Source: CAKSHC01 sp045631845 (GTDB taxonomy: Bacteria; Bacillota; Clostridia; Oscillospirales; UMGS1783). From it: 39,021 nucleotides of DNA. Of this stretch, positions 21,792 to 30,216 are shown piece by piece (the first letter of the stretch is position 1; every line of letters starts with the position of its first letter). The stretch covers positions 1 to 39,021 of the forward strand of contig JAZQVM010000072.1 of NCBI GenBank assembly GCA_045631845.1, written 5' to 3'. A model generated the notes under the pieces. The model worked only from the letters and a program-made list of their open reading frames with translations. It ran no database searches and had not been told where the DNA came from. Made by a program: the position numbers and the translations under genes.

Positions 21792-21827
21792 TTCCATCAA
21801 AAAAGAGTCATCGGAAGATGACTCTTT
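21792..21827. repeat. 36-bp direct repeat, right copy (terminator at the foldase stop)
   Basis: Same 36 bases as 20456-20491. Its right end forms part of the stop codon (TAA on the minus strand, 21826-21828) of the PrsA-like gene, for which it is a good terminator (stem plus T6). It can also end the XRE transcript on the plus strand. Confidence 0.95.
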
Positions 21828-22656
21828 ATTTTTCTAAAATTTCATATTGGGACGCCGCTTGTGCCATATCCAGAGAGATTTGCGTTTGAATATATTCCTC
21901 GGTTATGGTATCTAAATTCTTCTCAATATCGTCCCAATCGAGCGGCAGGCGGTGAATGATGTGCCATCCGTAGGCCGTCTGCACCACGCCGCTGACCTGC
22001 CCCACGGCAAGCCCTCGGGCGGCCGAGTCAAATTCCTCCACCATGTACCCCTTGCCAAACAGATAGGCTTGGGTCGAATAATCCTCGCCCATATACTCGG
22101 TAAATAGAGCATCAAAGTCAGCACCCTTGGCCAGTTGCTCAGCCACCGCCTGCGCCGCCGATGCCGCACCCTCCACCGTATTTTCAAAGAAAATATGACG
22201 GGCGCAGATAAATTCGGTTTCAATAATATGCCGCATCTGCGCCTCATCCACGGCATACACCTGGGCGTGCAGATGCTCCATCAGCTTTTCCCGCAGGGCA
22301 TCGTGCAGGCACAACTCCCGATAAAGCGGCTCGGTGAGCGCCTGTTTTTCGAGCATCTCGGTAAAATCCTCGTTGCGCTTCTTGGCCGACTGGATCTGCC
22401 CGTCGATTTCCTTTTCCTCATCCGCCGAGAGGGAAATGCCGTACTTTTCGGCAAAGCGGATAACGGTTACATGGGCGCGGAGCAGTTCCCTCGCCTCGGC
22501 CGCGGCCGTATCGCCCTCATATTCGGCGGCCGCCGATTGATAATAATAGTGATAGAGCGCCTGCGATACCTCAAACCCGTCCACCGTCATGACCGCTCGG
22601 GAGGCGCAGCCGGCAACCAGCAGAAGCATCAGCACAGCACAAAGTATTTTCTTCAT
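21826..22656 (-). CDS. PrsA-like peptidyl-prolyl isomerase lipoprotein
   Basis: This 276-residue protein has a short signal peptide with lipobox VAGC (Cys17). It has a helical SurA/PrsA-like N-terminal chaperone region (about 20-145) and a parvulin rotamase domain (about 149-257): ICARHIFFENT, QLAKGADFDALFTEYMGED, GYMVEEFDSAARGLAVGQVSGVVQTAYGWHIIH (split). The last is the classic parvulin ending. It should assist folding of secreted proteins at the outer face of the membrane. It converges on trkH, from which it is now separated by the repeat-flanked module. Confidence 0.9.
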   Translation of the reverse strand: MKKILCAVLMLLLVAGCASRAVMTVDGFEVSQALYHYYYQSAAAEYEGDTAAAEARELLRAHVTVIRFAEKYGISLSADEEKEIDGQIQSAKKRNEDFTEMLEKQALTEPLYRELCLHDALREKLMEHLHAQVYAVDEAQMRHIIETEFICARHIFFENTVEGAASAAQAVAEQLAKGADFDALFTEYMGEDYSTQAYLFGKGYMVEEFDSAARGLAVGQVSGVVQTAYGWHIIHRLPLDWDDIEKNLDTITEEYIQTQISLDMAQAASQYEILEK

Positions 22657-22660
22657 AACA

Positions 22661-22689
22661 TTGACCTTTTTTTATTTTTATTATACACT
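22661..22689 (+). promoter_or_regulatory. Promoter of the second SDR gene
   Basis: TTGACC (22661-22666), 17-base spacer, TACACT (22684-22689). An overlapping TATAAT on the minus strand (22680-22685) may serve the divergent foldase gene, though its -35 is weak. Confidence 0.6.
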
Positions 22690-22718
22690 ATAGATACCAT
22701 CAAATAAAGGAGTTTTTT

Positions 22719-23477
22719 ATGAATATTGCCATTTTAACCGGCGCTTCGGCCGGCTTGGGCCAAGAATATCTGCGCTTGCTGGCCGCCGACGAGAGCCTCG
22801 ACCAAATCTGGATCGTCGCCCGCCGCGCCGACCGCCTGCAAACCCTCTGCGACACCTACCCCGATAAGGAGATCGTTCCCCTTCCGCTCGACCTGACCTT
22901 GGAGTCGGCCTTCGCCGCCCTCGCCGAGAAATTGTCCGAGGAAAAGCCCAACATCCGCCTGCTCATCAACAACGCCGGTTGCGGCACCGTCGGCGATTTC
23001 GCTGATATGGATCTGTCCTCCCAAACCCGCATGACCGACCTGAATGTAAGAGCCATGACCGGCATAACCAACCTCTGCCTTTCCTATATGACAAAGGGTG
23101 CGGTCATACTCAATGTCGGCTCGATTGCCGGTTTTGCCCCCAATACCCGCATGGCCGTCTATTGCTCGACCAAGGCCTATGTCTTCCAGTTCTCCAAAAC
23201 CCTGCGGCGGGAACTGAAAAAGCAGGGCATTTCGGTCTGCGTGGCCTGCCCCGGTCCGATGAACACCGAATTTTTCCAGGCAGGCGGCATCGTCGGCCGT
23301 TCCCATGCCTTGGAAAAGGGTCTGCCCCGTTGCCATGCCGATCGGGTGGCCAAAGGCTCCCTGCGTGCCGCCAAGGCGGGGCGCGGCATCTACACCCCCA
23401 CCCTGTTTTATAAATTTTACCGCGTTCTGTGCAAGCTTCTGCCTCACGGGTTGATCATGTACGTAAGTGGCACATAA
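22719..23477 (+). CDS. Short-chain dehydrogenase (classical SDR)
   Basis: This 252-residue Rossmann dehydrogenase has TGASAGLG (7-14), NNAG (84-87), catalytic Ser135 and Tyr148-X3-Lys152 (YCSTK), then CPGPMNTEF. WIVARRADRL, with Arg residues after the second strand, suggests NADP preference. It resembles the DltE/YqjQ-like SDRs with a C-terminal amphipathic segment (YKFYRVLCKLLPHGLIM). The substrate is unknown. It is divergent from the foldase gene and convergent with the radical SAM gene, sharing a terminator with it. Confidence 0.9.
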   Translation: MNIAILTGASAGLGQEYLRLLAADESLDQIWIVARRADRLQTLCDTYPDKEIVPLPLDLTLESAFAALAEKLSEEKPNIRLLINNAGCGTVGDFADMDLSSQTRMTDLNVRAMTGITNLCLSYMTKGAVILNVGSIAGFAPNTRMAVYCSTKAYVFQFSKTLRRELKKQGISVCVACPGPMNTEFFQAGGIVGRSHALEKGLPRCHADRVAKGSLRAAKAGRGIYTPTLFYKFYRVLCKLLPHGLIMYVSGT

Positions 23478-23505
23478 AAAAGGCTCTCATTTCGAGAGCC
23501 TTTTT
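23477..23505. terminator. Shared bidirectional terminator
   Basis: GGCTCTC / GAGAGCC with A and T runs either side. It abuts the SDR stop (TAA 23475-23477) and contains the radical SAM gene's stop (23487-23489). Confidence 0.9.
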
Positions 23506-24305
23506 CTTATCGTATTATTAGCCTTTCTCTTGTCCTTGCACCATTTGGGAGCAATCAAAGCATCCTGCGGTGGGTCGCCCGTCAGCCGATGCAGGACAAT
23601 GCGCTCATCCAGCATCCCGATGGCACCCATTAACCGCTCGGTGTATTCCTCTAAAGACAAGGTAGGGATGTCGGCATCGGCCCACACCGAGCCCCGAACC
23701 AAATACAATTGGGTAAACTTGACCCCATCGGTATAGGCATTTAACAGAGCGGCCGTCGGGGCAAAATCCTCATCGTCGGGCAGACCGAGGATGCAATGGG
23801 TAATTACCACAATGTCCCGCTTGCGCAATTCCTGCGCCGCCCGCACATAGCGGGCGTTGTCGTACCCCCGCCCGAAGGCTTCGGCCGCCGCCTCGTTGCC
23901 CGTCTGCAACCCCAACTCCACCCAAACGGGCGCCATCTGCCGCAACCGAGAGAGCATATCTAGCATCTCCGGCCCCAAACAGTCGGGGCGGGTGGCGATC
24001 GACAAAATCTTAACCCCGTCCAGTTCCAGCGCCCGCCGATAGAGCGACTCCAAGGTCGCCACATCACCAAAGGTGTTGGTATAACTGCCGAAATAGGCAA
24101 TATAAGAACCGTTCCTAAATTTGCGCGAAATGGCCGCTACCGCCTGTCTGTACTGCTCCTCAAGAGGCAGTGCGGCATCGGGAGAGACCGATGAGCCCCC
24201 GTGAGCGCAAAAAGCACAGCGGCCGGGACACATACAGCCGCTGTGCAAGTAAATCTTGTAGAGTTTTTCACCATACTCTTTTTTCAAATATTCATGTAAT
24301 AGCAT
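23487..24305 (-). CDS. Radical SAM protein, YhcC/TIGR01212 type
   Basis: This 272-residue protein has the radical SAM cluster motif Cys26-X3-Cys30-X2-Cys33 (CPGRCAFC) near the N-terminus, shortened from the CPNRDG..GGC.FC form usual in this family. It is followed by QYRQAVAAISRKFRNGSYIAYFGSYTNTF, divided into QYRQAV and YIAYFGSYTNTFG, and the later LQTGNEAAAE and THCILGLPDDE; these fit YhcC-type enzymes of unconfirmed function. It binds a 4Fe-4S cluster and S-adenosylmethionine. It is a single gene convergent with the SDR. Confidence 0.88.
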   Translation of the reverse strand: MLLHEYLKKEYGEKLYKIYLHSGCMCPGRCAFCAHGGSSVSPDAALPLEEQYRQAVAAISRKFRNGSYIAYFGSYTNTFGDVATLESLYRRALELDGVKILSIATRPDCLGPEMLDMLSRLRQMAPVWVELGLQTGNEAAAEAFGRGYDNARYVRAAQELRKRDIVVITHCILGLPDDEDFAPTAALLNAYTDGVKFTQLYLVRGSVWADADIPTLSLEEYTERLMGAIGMLDERIVLHRLTGDPPQDALIAPKWCKDKRKANNTIRKRLSK

Positions 24306-24330
24306 ACTTTTTCAAAGAAACCTTCCCCTT

Positions 24331-24543
24331 TCTATCCAAACCTCTTTATCCCCCTCTGACGATAAGTGACGCTCCAAGAGTGCGCAGCACGATTGGTCAG
24401 CGGAACTTATGCCTTGTGCTGGGGGATGTCGGCTTTGCCGACAGGGGGAGAGATTGCCTTTTACCGAGTCCTTTCTCTCCCTCCGTCAAGGCGTTCCGCC
24501 TTGCCACCTCCCTCGTCAGAGGGAGGTAAAGAAGTTAGGGTTT
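24331..24543 (+). repeat. Dispersed palindromic repeat, long form (copy 2)
   Basis: About 210 bases matching the reverse complement of 2217-2429, including the roughly 60-base insert. No gene lies between 24306 and 24574. A further small hairpin CGGAG/CTCCG (about 24547-24560) has no T run. Confidence 0.9.
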
Positions 24544-24574
24544 GAATGGCGGAGAAGCTCCGCTTCCTCTGAAT

Positions 24575-25729
24575 TTATAAGCACAGATTCAAAATCTCCA
24601 GCGTGCCATCCTTATCCATGGGCTTGATCGAACCGTAAACGCCGTTTTCCCGCTCCAAGCGCACGGCAATCTCCCCAAAGGAGTCGTTGCCGATCTCGGC
24701 CTGCGAGAAGCGCACCGGCATACCGATGGATACGAAATAATCCTCCAAAACCTGAATGGCCGCATCCACATCATCGGTATCCACATCAAAAACGGCCTTG
24801 ATATACCGCAGGATCTTGTCCTTGGCTTCCTCTTTCATAAAGCGCAGCCAACCGAGCGTGACAATAGCCAGACCGGCGCCATGGGTGATGTCGTAAATGC
24901 CGCCGAACTCGTGCTCGATGATATGCCCCGTCCAGTCAGCCGGACAGCCAACCGAGAGCATGCCGTTAAAGCCGATGGTGGCCGCCCACATGATCTGGGC
25001 ACGGGACTCGAGATTGTTCGGCTCGGCAATGGCGATGGGCGCATGCTTGACTACCGCACGGGACACCGCCTCAATCTGATTATAAACGATATCGTTCTCG
25101 GCAAGATTGGTAAAGTAGAAGGTGGTCAGATGGGAGAGGATGTCCACACTGCCCGCCGCCGTCTGATAAGGGGGGATGGTAGCGGTCAGTGCCGGATCGA
25201 GAATGGCAAACTTGGGGAACAGGCTGTCGTGGGCAAAACTCTTTTTGCGGGCACGTGCCTCGTTGTTGATCACCATACAGTTATTGTTCTCGCTGGCGCT
25301 GGCCGGCATGGTAACGATGGCACCCAAAGGCAGAACCGGACCCACCTCACGCTCAATGCCGTCAAAGTAATTCCACACATCTCCATCATACATCGTACCC
25401 AGCGCAATGCACTTGGCGCTGTCAATCACGCTGCCGCCGCCCAAAGCCAGAATAAAGTCGATCCGTTCCCGACGGCAAACCTCAATGGCCTTGCGGCATA
25501 ACTCCACGCGGGGGTTGGGCTGAACACCGCCCAGTTCAAAAACGGTAATCCCCGCCAAATTGAGGGACTTGCGTACCCGCTCCACCAAACCCACGCGGCG
25601 GGCATGGTTGCCGCCGAAATGAAGCAGGACACGCTTGGCGCCCGCCTCGGCACACAGATGCCCTGCCTTATCGCAGGCATCTACGCCAAACTCTATGTGA
25701 GTAGGATTGCATAAATGAAATGAATTCAT
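24575..25729 (-). CDS. Iron-containing alcohol dehydrogenase (BDH/YqhD type)
   Basis: This 384-residue enzyme starts at the ATG with AAGGAG 7 bases upstream; an earlier in-frame start lacks an SD. The N-terminal dinucleotide-binding part has GGGSVIDSAK (97-106). The metal ligands of group III alcohol dehydrogenases are present: Asp196 and His200 (DILSH), His263 (EHEFGG) and His273 (THGAG). The overall pattern (NPTHIEFG start, ASASENNN, FNGMLSVG) is closest to butanol dehydrogenase/YqhD-type NADPH-dependent aldehyde reductases. It would reduce short aldehydes to alcohols in fermentation or detoxification. Monocistronic with its own promoter. Confidence 0.93.
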   Translation of the reverse strand: MNSFHLCNPTHIEFGVDACDKAGHLCAEAGAKRVLLHFGGNHARRVGLVERVRKSLNLAGITVFELGGVQPNPRVELCRKAIEVCRRERIDFILALGGGSVIDSAKCIALGTMYDGDVWNYFDGIEREVGPVLPLGAIVTMPASASENNNCMVINNEARARKKSFAHDSLFPKFAILDPALTATIPPYQTAAGSVDILSHLTTFYFTNLAENDIVYNQIEAVSRAVVKHAPIAIAEPNNLESRAQIMWAATIGFNGMLSVGCPADWTGHIIEHEFGGIYDITHGAGLAIVTLGWLRFMKEEAKDKILRYIKAVFDVDTDDVDAAIQVLEDYFVSIGMPVRFSQAEIGNDSFGEIAVRLERENGVYGSIKPMDKDGTLEILNLCL

Positions 25730-25767
25730 AATTTTTCTCCTTGACATTTGCATCACTTTATAAGAAA

Positions 25768-25796
25768 ATTATAGTAAAGAATAGACTTTCTGTCAA
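25768..25796 (-). promoter_or_regulatory. Consensus promoter of the alcohol dehydrogenase gene
   Basis: On the minus strand TTGACA (25791-25796), 17-base spacer, TATAAT (25768-25773). Confidence 0.88.
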
Positions 25797-25813
25797 GAAA
25801 GGAAACCACGAAC

Positions 25814-26491
25814 ATGGTGCGCTTCGGTAATGATTGGGACGATATCCTGCGCTGCGAACTCGATTCGGACTATTTCTCCCACATCATAAAACAACTGAAT
25901 GTAGAATATAGGAAGTATTCCTGCTTTCCGCCGCCCGAATTGGTGTTCAACGCCCTGCGCTCTACCGCCTATGGCGATGTGCGGGCGGTGATACTGGGGC
26001 AGGATCCCTACCACAATGAGGGGCAGGCGCACGGATTATGCTTCTCGGTGCGGCAGGGAGTGGATGCCCCGCCGTCCCTGCAGAACATCTATAAGGAGAT
26101 CCACGCCGATTTAGGCCTGCCCATTCCCTCGCATGGGGAACTGACCGACTGGACAGGGCAGGGCGTACTGTTGCTCAACACCATTTTATCGGTGCGGGCG
26201 CACGCCCCCATGTCCCACGCGGCCTTGGGCTGGCAACGCTTTACCGATGCCGTCATCGCCCGCTTAAATGAGCGGGAACAGCCCATCGTCTTTTTGCTCT
26301 GGGGCTCACCCGCACGAGCCAAAAAGGCGCTCATTACCAACCCCAAACACCTCATTTTAGAAGCGCCGCACCCCTCGCCACTGTCGGCCCATCGGGGCTT
26401 TTTCGGGTGTCGGCACTTTAGTAAATGCAATGCCTTTTTGCGGGAGCACGGTCTTGGTGAAATCAACTGGCAAATTCACGAAAAGCCTTGA
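25814..26491 (+). CDS. ung: Uracil-DNA glycosylase
   Basis: This 225-residue family 1 enzyme has the water-activating motif GQDPYH (62-67, catalytic Asp64), GVLLLNTILSV (about 117-127), LWGSPA, and the DNA-intercalating loop HPSPLSAHRGFFG with His186. It removes uracil from DNA to start base-excision repair. The N-terminus (VRFGNDWDDIL) is normal for the family. An AGGAAA-like SD precedes ATG 25814. The promoter of the next gene overlaps its stop codon. Confidence 0.97.
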   Translation: MVRFGNDWDDILRCELDSDYFSHIIKQLNVEYRKYSCFPPPELVFNALRSTAYGDVRAVILGQDPYHNEGQAHGLCFSVRQGVDAPPSLQNIYKEIHADLGLPIPSHGELTDWTGQGVLLLNTILSVRAHAPMSHAALGWQRFTDAVIARLNEREQPIVFLLWGSPARAKKALITNPKHLILEAPHPSPLSAHRGFFGCRHFSKCNAFLREHGLGEINWQIHEKP

Positions 26492-26516
26492 CAAATGATG
26501 AAAATAGGCAGATAAT
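26488..26516 (+). promoter_or_regulatory. Promoter of the cupin gene
   Basis: TTGACA (26488-26493, overlapping the ung stop), 17-base spacer, GATAAT (26511-26516). Confidence 0.75.
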
Positions 26517-26548
26517 GAAGATAACATAAAATATTGGAGGAATCCGAA

Positions 26549-27001
26549 ATGAATAAGAAGTACATTTGGCACGCTGACGAAGTAGCCTTTTTTGGCGATT
26601 CCAACTATGAAAGCCGCCTGATGCTCGATAGCAAAATGGCGGGCGAGCCTTGCATCAACGTTAACCACGGCACCATCCCCCCGGGCAAGAGCACGGCGTG
26701 TATCGATGAGAACGGTCGTGCATACGGCTTAGCTCATGAAAAGGCCGAAATTTATATCGGTATGTCGGGCGAGGGCGATGTGTACCTCGACGGCGAGAAG
26801 GTCGTCATGCGCCACGGCTCTGTACTGTATATCCCTGCCGGTACCCAGCATTACATCAACAACTGCTCCGCCACCGAAGCCTTCACCATCCTCACTCTCT
26901 GGCCGGATGAGAAGGACAATGAGGCTTGGTTTAGCCGCAAGAATGCCTGGGGCGATGACTACTATCGCAGAAGAGCCGACGGTACGCTTAACGAAGAATA
27001 A
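26549..27001 (+). CDS. Cupin-domain protein
   Basis: This 150-residue protein starts behind TTGGAGG. The cupin 1 part has AHEKAEIYIGMSGEGDVYLDGE divided at about residues 61-83, and cupin 2 has GSVLYIPAGTQHYINN (about 92-107), giving a single beta-barrel. The second motif keeps the metal-binding His; the first has only one clear His with Glu. An N-terminal segment ESRLMLDSKM precedes the barrel. It could be a small isomerase, dioxygenase or ligand-binding protein; no substrate can be named. Confidence 0.88.
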   Translation: MNKKYIWHADEVAFFGDSNYESRLMLDSKMAGEPCINVNHGTIPPGKSTACIDENGRAYGLAHEKAEIYIGMSGEGDVYLDGEKVVMRHGSVLYIPAGTQHYINNCSATEAFTILTLWPDEKDNEAWFSRKNAWGDDYYRRRADGTLNEE

Positions 27002-27006
27002 TCACT

Positions 27007-27036
27007 AAAAAAGAGCAGTGAAAACTGCTCTTTTTT
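27007..27036 (+). terminator. Terminator after the cupin gene
   Basis: AAAAAAGAGCAGT / ACTGCTCTTTTTT with a short loop. Confidence 0.92.
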
Positions 27037-27064
27037 ATGCCCGATACCTTTTTGTGAGGAAATT

Positions 27065-28435
27065 ATGTCAAAATATTTCGGAGACCGACAATTTTATAAA
27101 AAGGTCATCGCCATCGTCCTGCCCATCGTGGTGCAACAGTTGATTACCAACTTCGTGTCCATGCTCGATAACATCATGGTCGGGCAGGTGGGTACCTACC
27201 CCATGTCGGGCGTGGCTATTGCCAACCAGTTGATCTTTGTCTTTACCCTGTGCATCTTCGGTGCCATCTCGGGCGCGGGCATCTTCGGCGCCCAGTTTTA
27301 CGGCGACGAAAACCACGAGGGCGTACGGCAGGCCTTTCGGTATAAACTGTGGGCCAGTGTCATCATCACCTTAGGCGCCATCGCCATCTTCTTGTTATGG
27401 GATACCCCGCTGATTTCAGCCTACCTCAACGGCACGGCAGAGGAAAATGCCATCACCCTCGGATTTGCCAAGGACTATCTGGCCGTCATGCTCATCGGGC
27501 TTCTGCCCTATGCCTTAACCCAAATCTACGCCTCTACTTTACGGGAAACGGGGCAGACCTTTGTCCCCATGCTCTCGGGACTGATCGCCGTGGGCGTCAA
27601 CCTGTTCTTAAACTGGGTCTTCATCTTCGGGAAACTGGGCGCGCCCGCCCTCGGCGTCGTCGGCGCCGCTGTGGCCACCGTCATTTCCCGCTTTGTGGAA
27701 CTGGCCATCATCGCGGTATGGACGCATGTGAATGCTTGGCGCAACATCTTTGCCCAAGGCCTCTATAAAACCTTGCTCATTCCCAAAGAAACCGTGGGCA
27801 AGATCACCAAAAAGGGACTGCCCCTGCTGATGAACGAGGCGCTGTGGAGCATGTCCATGGCCATGATCCTGCGTTGCTATTCGGTGCGAGGGATCGAGGT
27901 GGTGGCGGCCTATAATATCAATTCCACCATCACCCAGCTGTTCAATGTTATCGCCTTGGCCATGGGTAACGCCATCGCCATTCTGATCGGGCAACTGCTC
28001 GGGGCAGGGGAGATGGAACAGGCGCGGGAGAACAACCGCAAACTCATCACCTTCGGTTTACTGCTGGGCGTCGGGGTCGGCGCGGTCATGGCCGCCTGCT
28101 CGGGTCTTTTCCCTAAACTGTACGATACGACCGACCAAATCCGCAGCATGGCCGCAGGCTTTATCTGCATCGCCGCCGGCTATATGCCCGTCCTTTCTTA
28201 TGTCCATTCAGCCTATTTCACCCTGCGCTCGGGCGGGCGCACCGGCATTACCGTCCTGTTCGATTGCGTCTATTCCTGGCTGGTCTATGTCCCCGTTGCC
28301 TACTTGCTCTCCAGCCATACGCAGTTACCCATTTTGGCCGTCTTCGCCATCGTGCAGGGGACCGACCTGCTCAAAGCCACCGTCGGCGCCATCCTCATCA
28401 AAAAGGGAATATGGCTAAGAAACATTGTCAAATAA
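27065..28435 (+). CDS. MATE-family efflux transporter
   Basis: This 456-residue protein has twelve hydrophobic helices in two six-helix halves. Typical MATE landmarks are LPIVVQQLITNFVSMLDNIMVGQVG split at the N-terminus, GAGIFGAQFYG, and in the second half MNEALWSMSMAMILRCYS and MGNAIAILIGQLLGAGEMEQA split. MATE proteins export drugs or metabolites in exchange for sodium or protons; the substrate here is unknown. SD GAGGA precedes ATG 27065. No own promoter is clear in the 28 bases after the cupin terminator. Confidence 0.94.
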   Translation: MSKYFGDRQFYKKVIAIVLPIVVQQLITNFVSMLDNIMVGQVGTYPMSGVAIANQLIFVFTLCIFGAISGAGIFGAQFYGDENHEGVRQAFRYKLWASVIITLGAIAIFLLWDTPLISAYLNGTAEENAITLGFAKDYLAVMLIGLLPYALTQIYASTLRETGQTFVPMLSGLIAVGVNLFLNWVFIFGKLGAPALGVVGAAVATVISRFVELAIIAVWTHVNAWRNIFAQGLYKTLLIPKETVGKITKKGLPLLMNEALWSMSMAMILRCYSVRGIEVVAAYNINSTITQLFNVIALAMGNAIAILIGQLLGAGEMEQARENNRKLITFGLLLGVGVGAVMAACSGLFPKLYDTTDQIRSMAAGFICIAAGYMPVLSYVHSAYFTLRSGGRTGITVLFDCVYSWLVYVPVAYLLSSHTQLPILAVFAIVQGTDLLKATVGAILIKKGIWLRNIVK

Positions 28436-28436
28436 C

Positions 28437-28468
28437 AAAAGGAAGTTGCTTTAAGCAACTTCCTTTTT
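28437..28468. terminator. Bidirectional terminator between MATE and symporter genes
   Basis: GGAAGTTGC / GCAACTTCC with AAAA before and TTTTT after. It serves the two convergent genes. Confidence 0.9.
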
Positions 28469-28470
28469 CA

Positions 28471-29991
28471 TTAGTCTTCTTTTGCCATTTCCGCCTGAAT
28501 CTCAGCATCGTAGGAGAGAACGGGCGCTTCGTCTTTATTCTTAATCTTTCGATTAACATAGTTCTTGGTAATCTTAACCACCAGCGGGAAGAGCACCACC
28601 ACACCAATCAAGTTGGGGATCATCATCAGGCCGTTGAAGGTATCCGAAATGTCCCAAGCCAGGGAAGAGGTGAGTACCGCACCGAAGATGATGGTGCAAA
28701 CATGAATCACCTTGAACACCCAAACGCTCTTGGCACCAAAGAGGTATTCCCACGCCTTGGAGCCGTAATGCGACCAGCCAAGCACAGTGGTGAAAGCAAA
28801 CAGGAACATGGCAATGGCCACGAATTTCTGCCCGATATTGCCCCAGGCAAAGACCGAGTTGAAAGCACCGCCAACCAAGGTCGCATCGGTAAGTCCGGCC
28901 GCCAACTGACCCGTTTCAAAATTGAACACACCGCTGGTCAGTACCACAAGCGCCGTCATGGTGCAAACGATCATGGTGTCGGCAAACACCTCGAAGATGC
29001 CCCACATACCCTGCTTAACCGGCTCTTTTACGCTGGAGTTGGAGTGAACCATAACCGAAGAACCCAAACCGGCCTCGTTGGAGAATACGCCACGCTTGAA
29101 ACCTTGGGTCATGGCCAGGCTGATAGCCGCACCCAGCGTACCGCCCACAAACGCCATCGGTTGGAAGGCATGAGCAAAGATGGCCTTGAACGCCGGCAGA
29201 ATGTTGGCGTAGTTAACGCCGATAATCACCAGCGAACCGGCAATAAAGAGCAGAACCATAATCGGCACGATCTTCTCGGCCACGTTGGCAATGCGCTTGA
29301 GTCCGCCCAGTACGATCAGCGCCGTCAGCGCCATGATGACCACGCCGATGATCACATTATACAGGGATACACCCTCAAATACCGAAATGGAAGACAGAGC
29401 CTTGATGTCAAAAGCGGCCGATACGTTGGCCACGATCTTGTTGACCTGACCCATACTGCCGATACCGAAGGAAGCGAGCATGGTGAAGATGGAGAAGAGA
29501 ACGGCCAAGATCTTACCAATGTGCTTGCAGCCCTTCTTGTTGCCCAAGCCGTCACGCAGATAGTACATCGCACCGCCCGACCATTCGCCATTGGCGTTCT
29601 TGCGGCGGAAATACATACCCAGCACGTTTTCCGAATAGTTGGTCATCATACCGAGGAAAGCGGCGACCCACATCCAGAACACAGCGCCCGCACCGCCCAC
29701 GCAGATAGCGGCGGCTACACCGGCAATGTTACCGGTACCCACCGTAGCGGCCAGCGCCGTGCACAGTGCTTGGAAGGGGGAGATGGAAGCCTTGTCCTTG
29801 GTATGCTTGATAACATCCTTGTGGAACATCGAACCGATGGTGTTCTTCCACCAGTGCCGCAGACGGGACACCTGGAACACCTTGGTCACCAGCGTCATCA
29901 GCAGGCCTGTACCGATCAGCAACACCAGACCGGGCACGCCCCATACAACGCCGTTAACCGCATTGTTTACGTTTGTGATTTGCTCTAACAT
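28471..29991 (-). CDS. Sodium:alanine/glycine symporter (AGCS family)
   Basis: This 506-residue membrane protein has about eleven helices. AGCS signatures include FQALCTALAATVGTGNIAGVAAAI (split), the GPGAVFWMW-like GGAGAVFWMWVAAFLGM, NGEWSGGAMYYLRDG, and FSNEAGLGSSVMVHS. It imports alanine or glycine with sodium. The leader carries a glycine riboswitch, which argues that glycine is a substrate or that glycine level sets expression. The promoter is at 30217-30245. The N-terminus is periplasmic-helix-like (NAVNGVVWGVPGLVLLIGTG). Confidence 0.95.
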   Translation of the reverse strand: MLEQITNVNNAVNGVVWGVPGLVLLIGTGLLMTLVTKVFQVSRLRHWWKNTIGSMFHKDVIKHTKDKASISPFQALCTALAATVGTGNIAGVAAAICVGGAGAVFWMWVAAFLGMMTNYSENVLGMYFRRKNANGEWSGGAMYYLRDGLGNKKGCKHIGKILAVLFSIFTMLASFGIGSMGQVNKIVANVSAAFDIKALSSISVFEGVSLYNVIIGVVIMALTALIVLGGLKRIANVAEKIVPIMVLLFIAGSLVIIGVNYANILPAFKAIFAHAFQPMAFVGGTLGAAISLAMTQGFKRGVFSNEAGLGSSVMVHSNSSVKEPVKQGMWGIFEVFADTMIVCTMTALVVLTSGVFNFETGQLAAGLTDATLVGGAFNSVFAWGNIGQKFVAIAMFLFAFTTVLGWSHYGSKAWEYLFGAKSVWVFKVIHVCTIIFGAVLTSSLAWDISDTFNGLMMIPNLIGVVVLFPLVVKITKNYVNRKIKNKDEAPVLSYDAEIQAEMAKED

Positions 29992-30017
29992 AATATCCTC
30001 CTAAAGAATAAAGATTA

Positions 30018-30052
30018 CAAAAATACCGCAGGGCAAAATAATACCCTGCGGT
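30018..30052 (-). terminator. Glycine-riboswitch expression-platform terminator
   Basis: On the minus strand ACCGCAGGG / CCCTGCGGT with a 10-base loop followed by ATTTTTGT, between the aptamer and the symporter SD. Confidence 0.88.
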
Positions 30053-30067
30053 TAATCGCATCGCATT

Positions 30068-30210
30068 ACTTTGTCCTTTCGCTTGAGAGATTCGTCGTCG
30101 CACCCGACAACGTTGCCCCTTCAGCACCTGCTCGAAGCAGGATTCTCCAAAGTTTCGTCCGCCAACAGTCCTTACGTCCTGCCGGTTTCATCCGTCAATA
30201 TTCAACTATG
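30068..30210 (-). promoter_or_regulatory. Glycine riboswitch (single aptamer)
   Basis: On the minus strand the aptamer (30068-30155) shows CTTTGGAGAATCC, GCAGGTGCTGAAGGGGCAA, then GAATCTCTCAAGCGAAAGGAC and AAAG. These are the glycine-aptamer landmarks (GGAGA, GCxGAAGGGGCAA, CTCTCA, AAAGGAC). Only one full aptamer is present; the 5' stretch 30156-30210 has CCGGCAGGACG and GTTGGCGGAC, which may form a ghost aptamer stem. Glycine riboswitches in front of AGCS symporters are known; the direction of control here is not certain from sequence. Confidence 0.9.
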
Positions 30211-30216
30211 GGAGTG

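Noticed and set aside
28264..29988. 574-codon open frame antisense to the AGCS symporter
   Set aside because: The composition (His, Gln, Asp and Arg runs) is that of a reverse-frame shadow; the symporter on the other strand has unmistakable family motifs.
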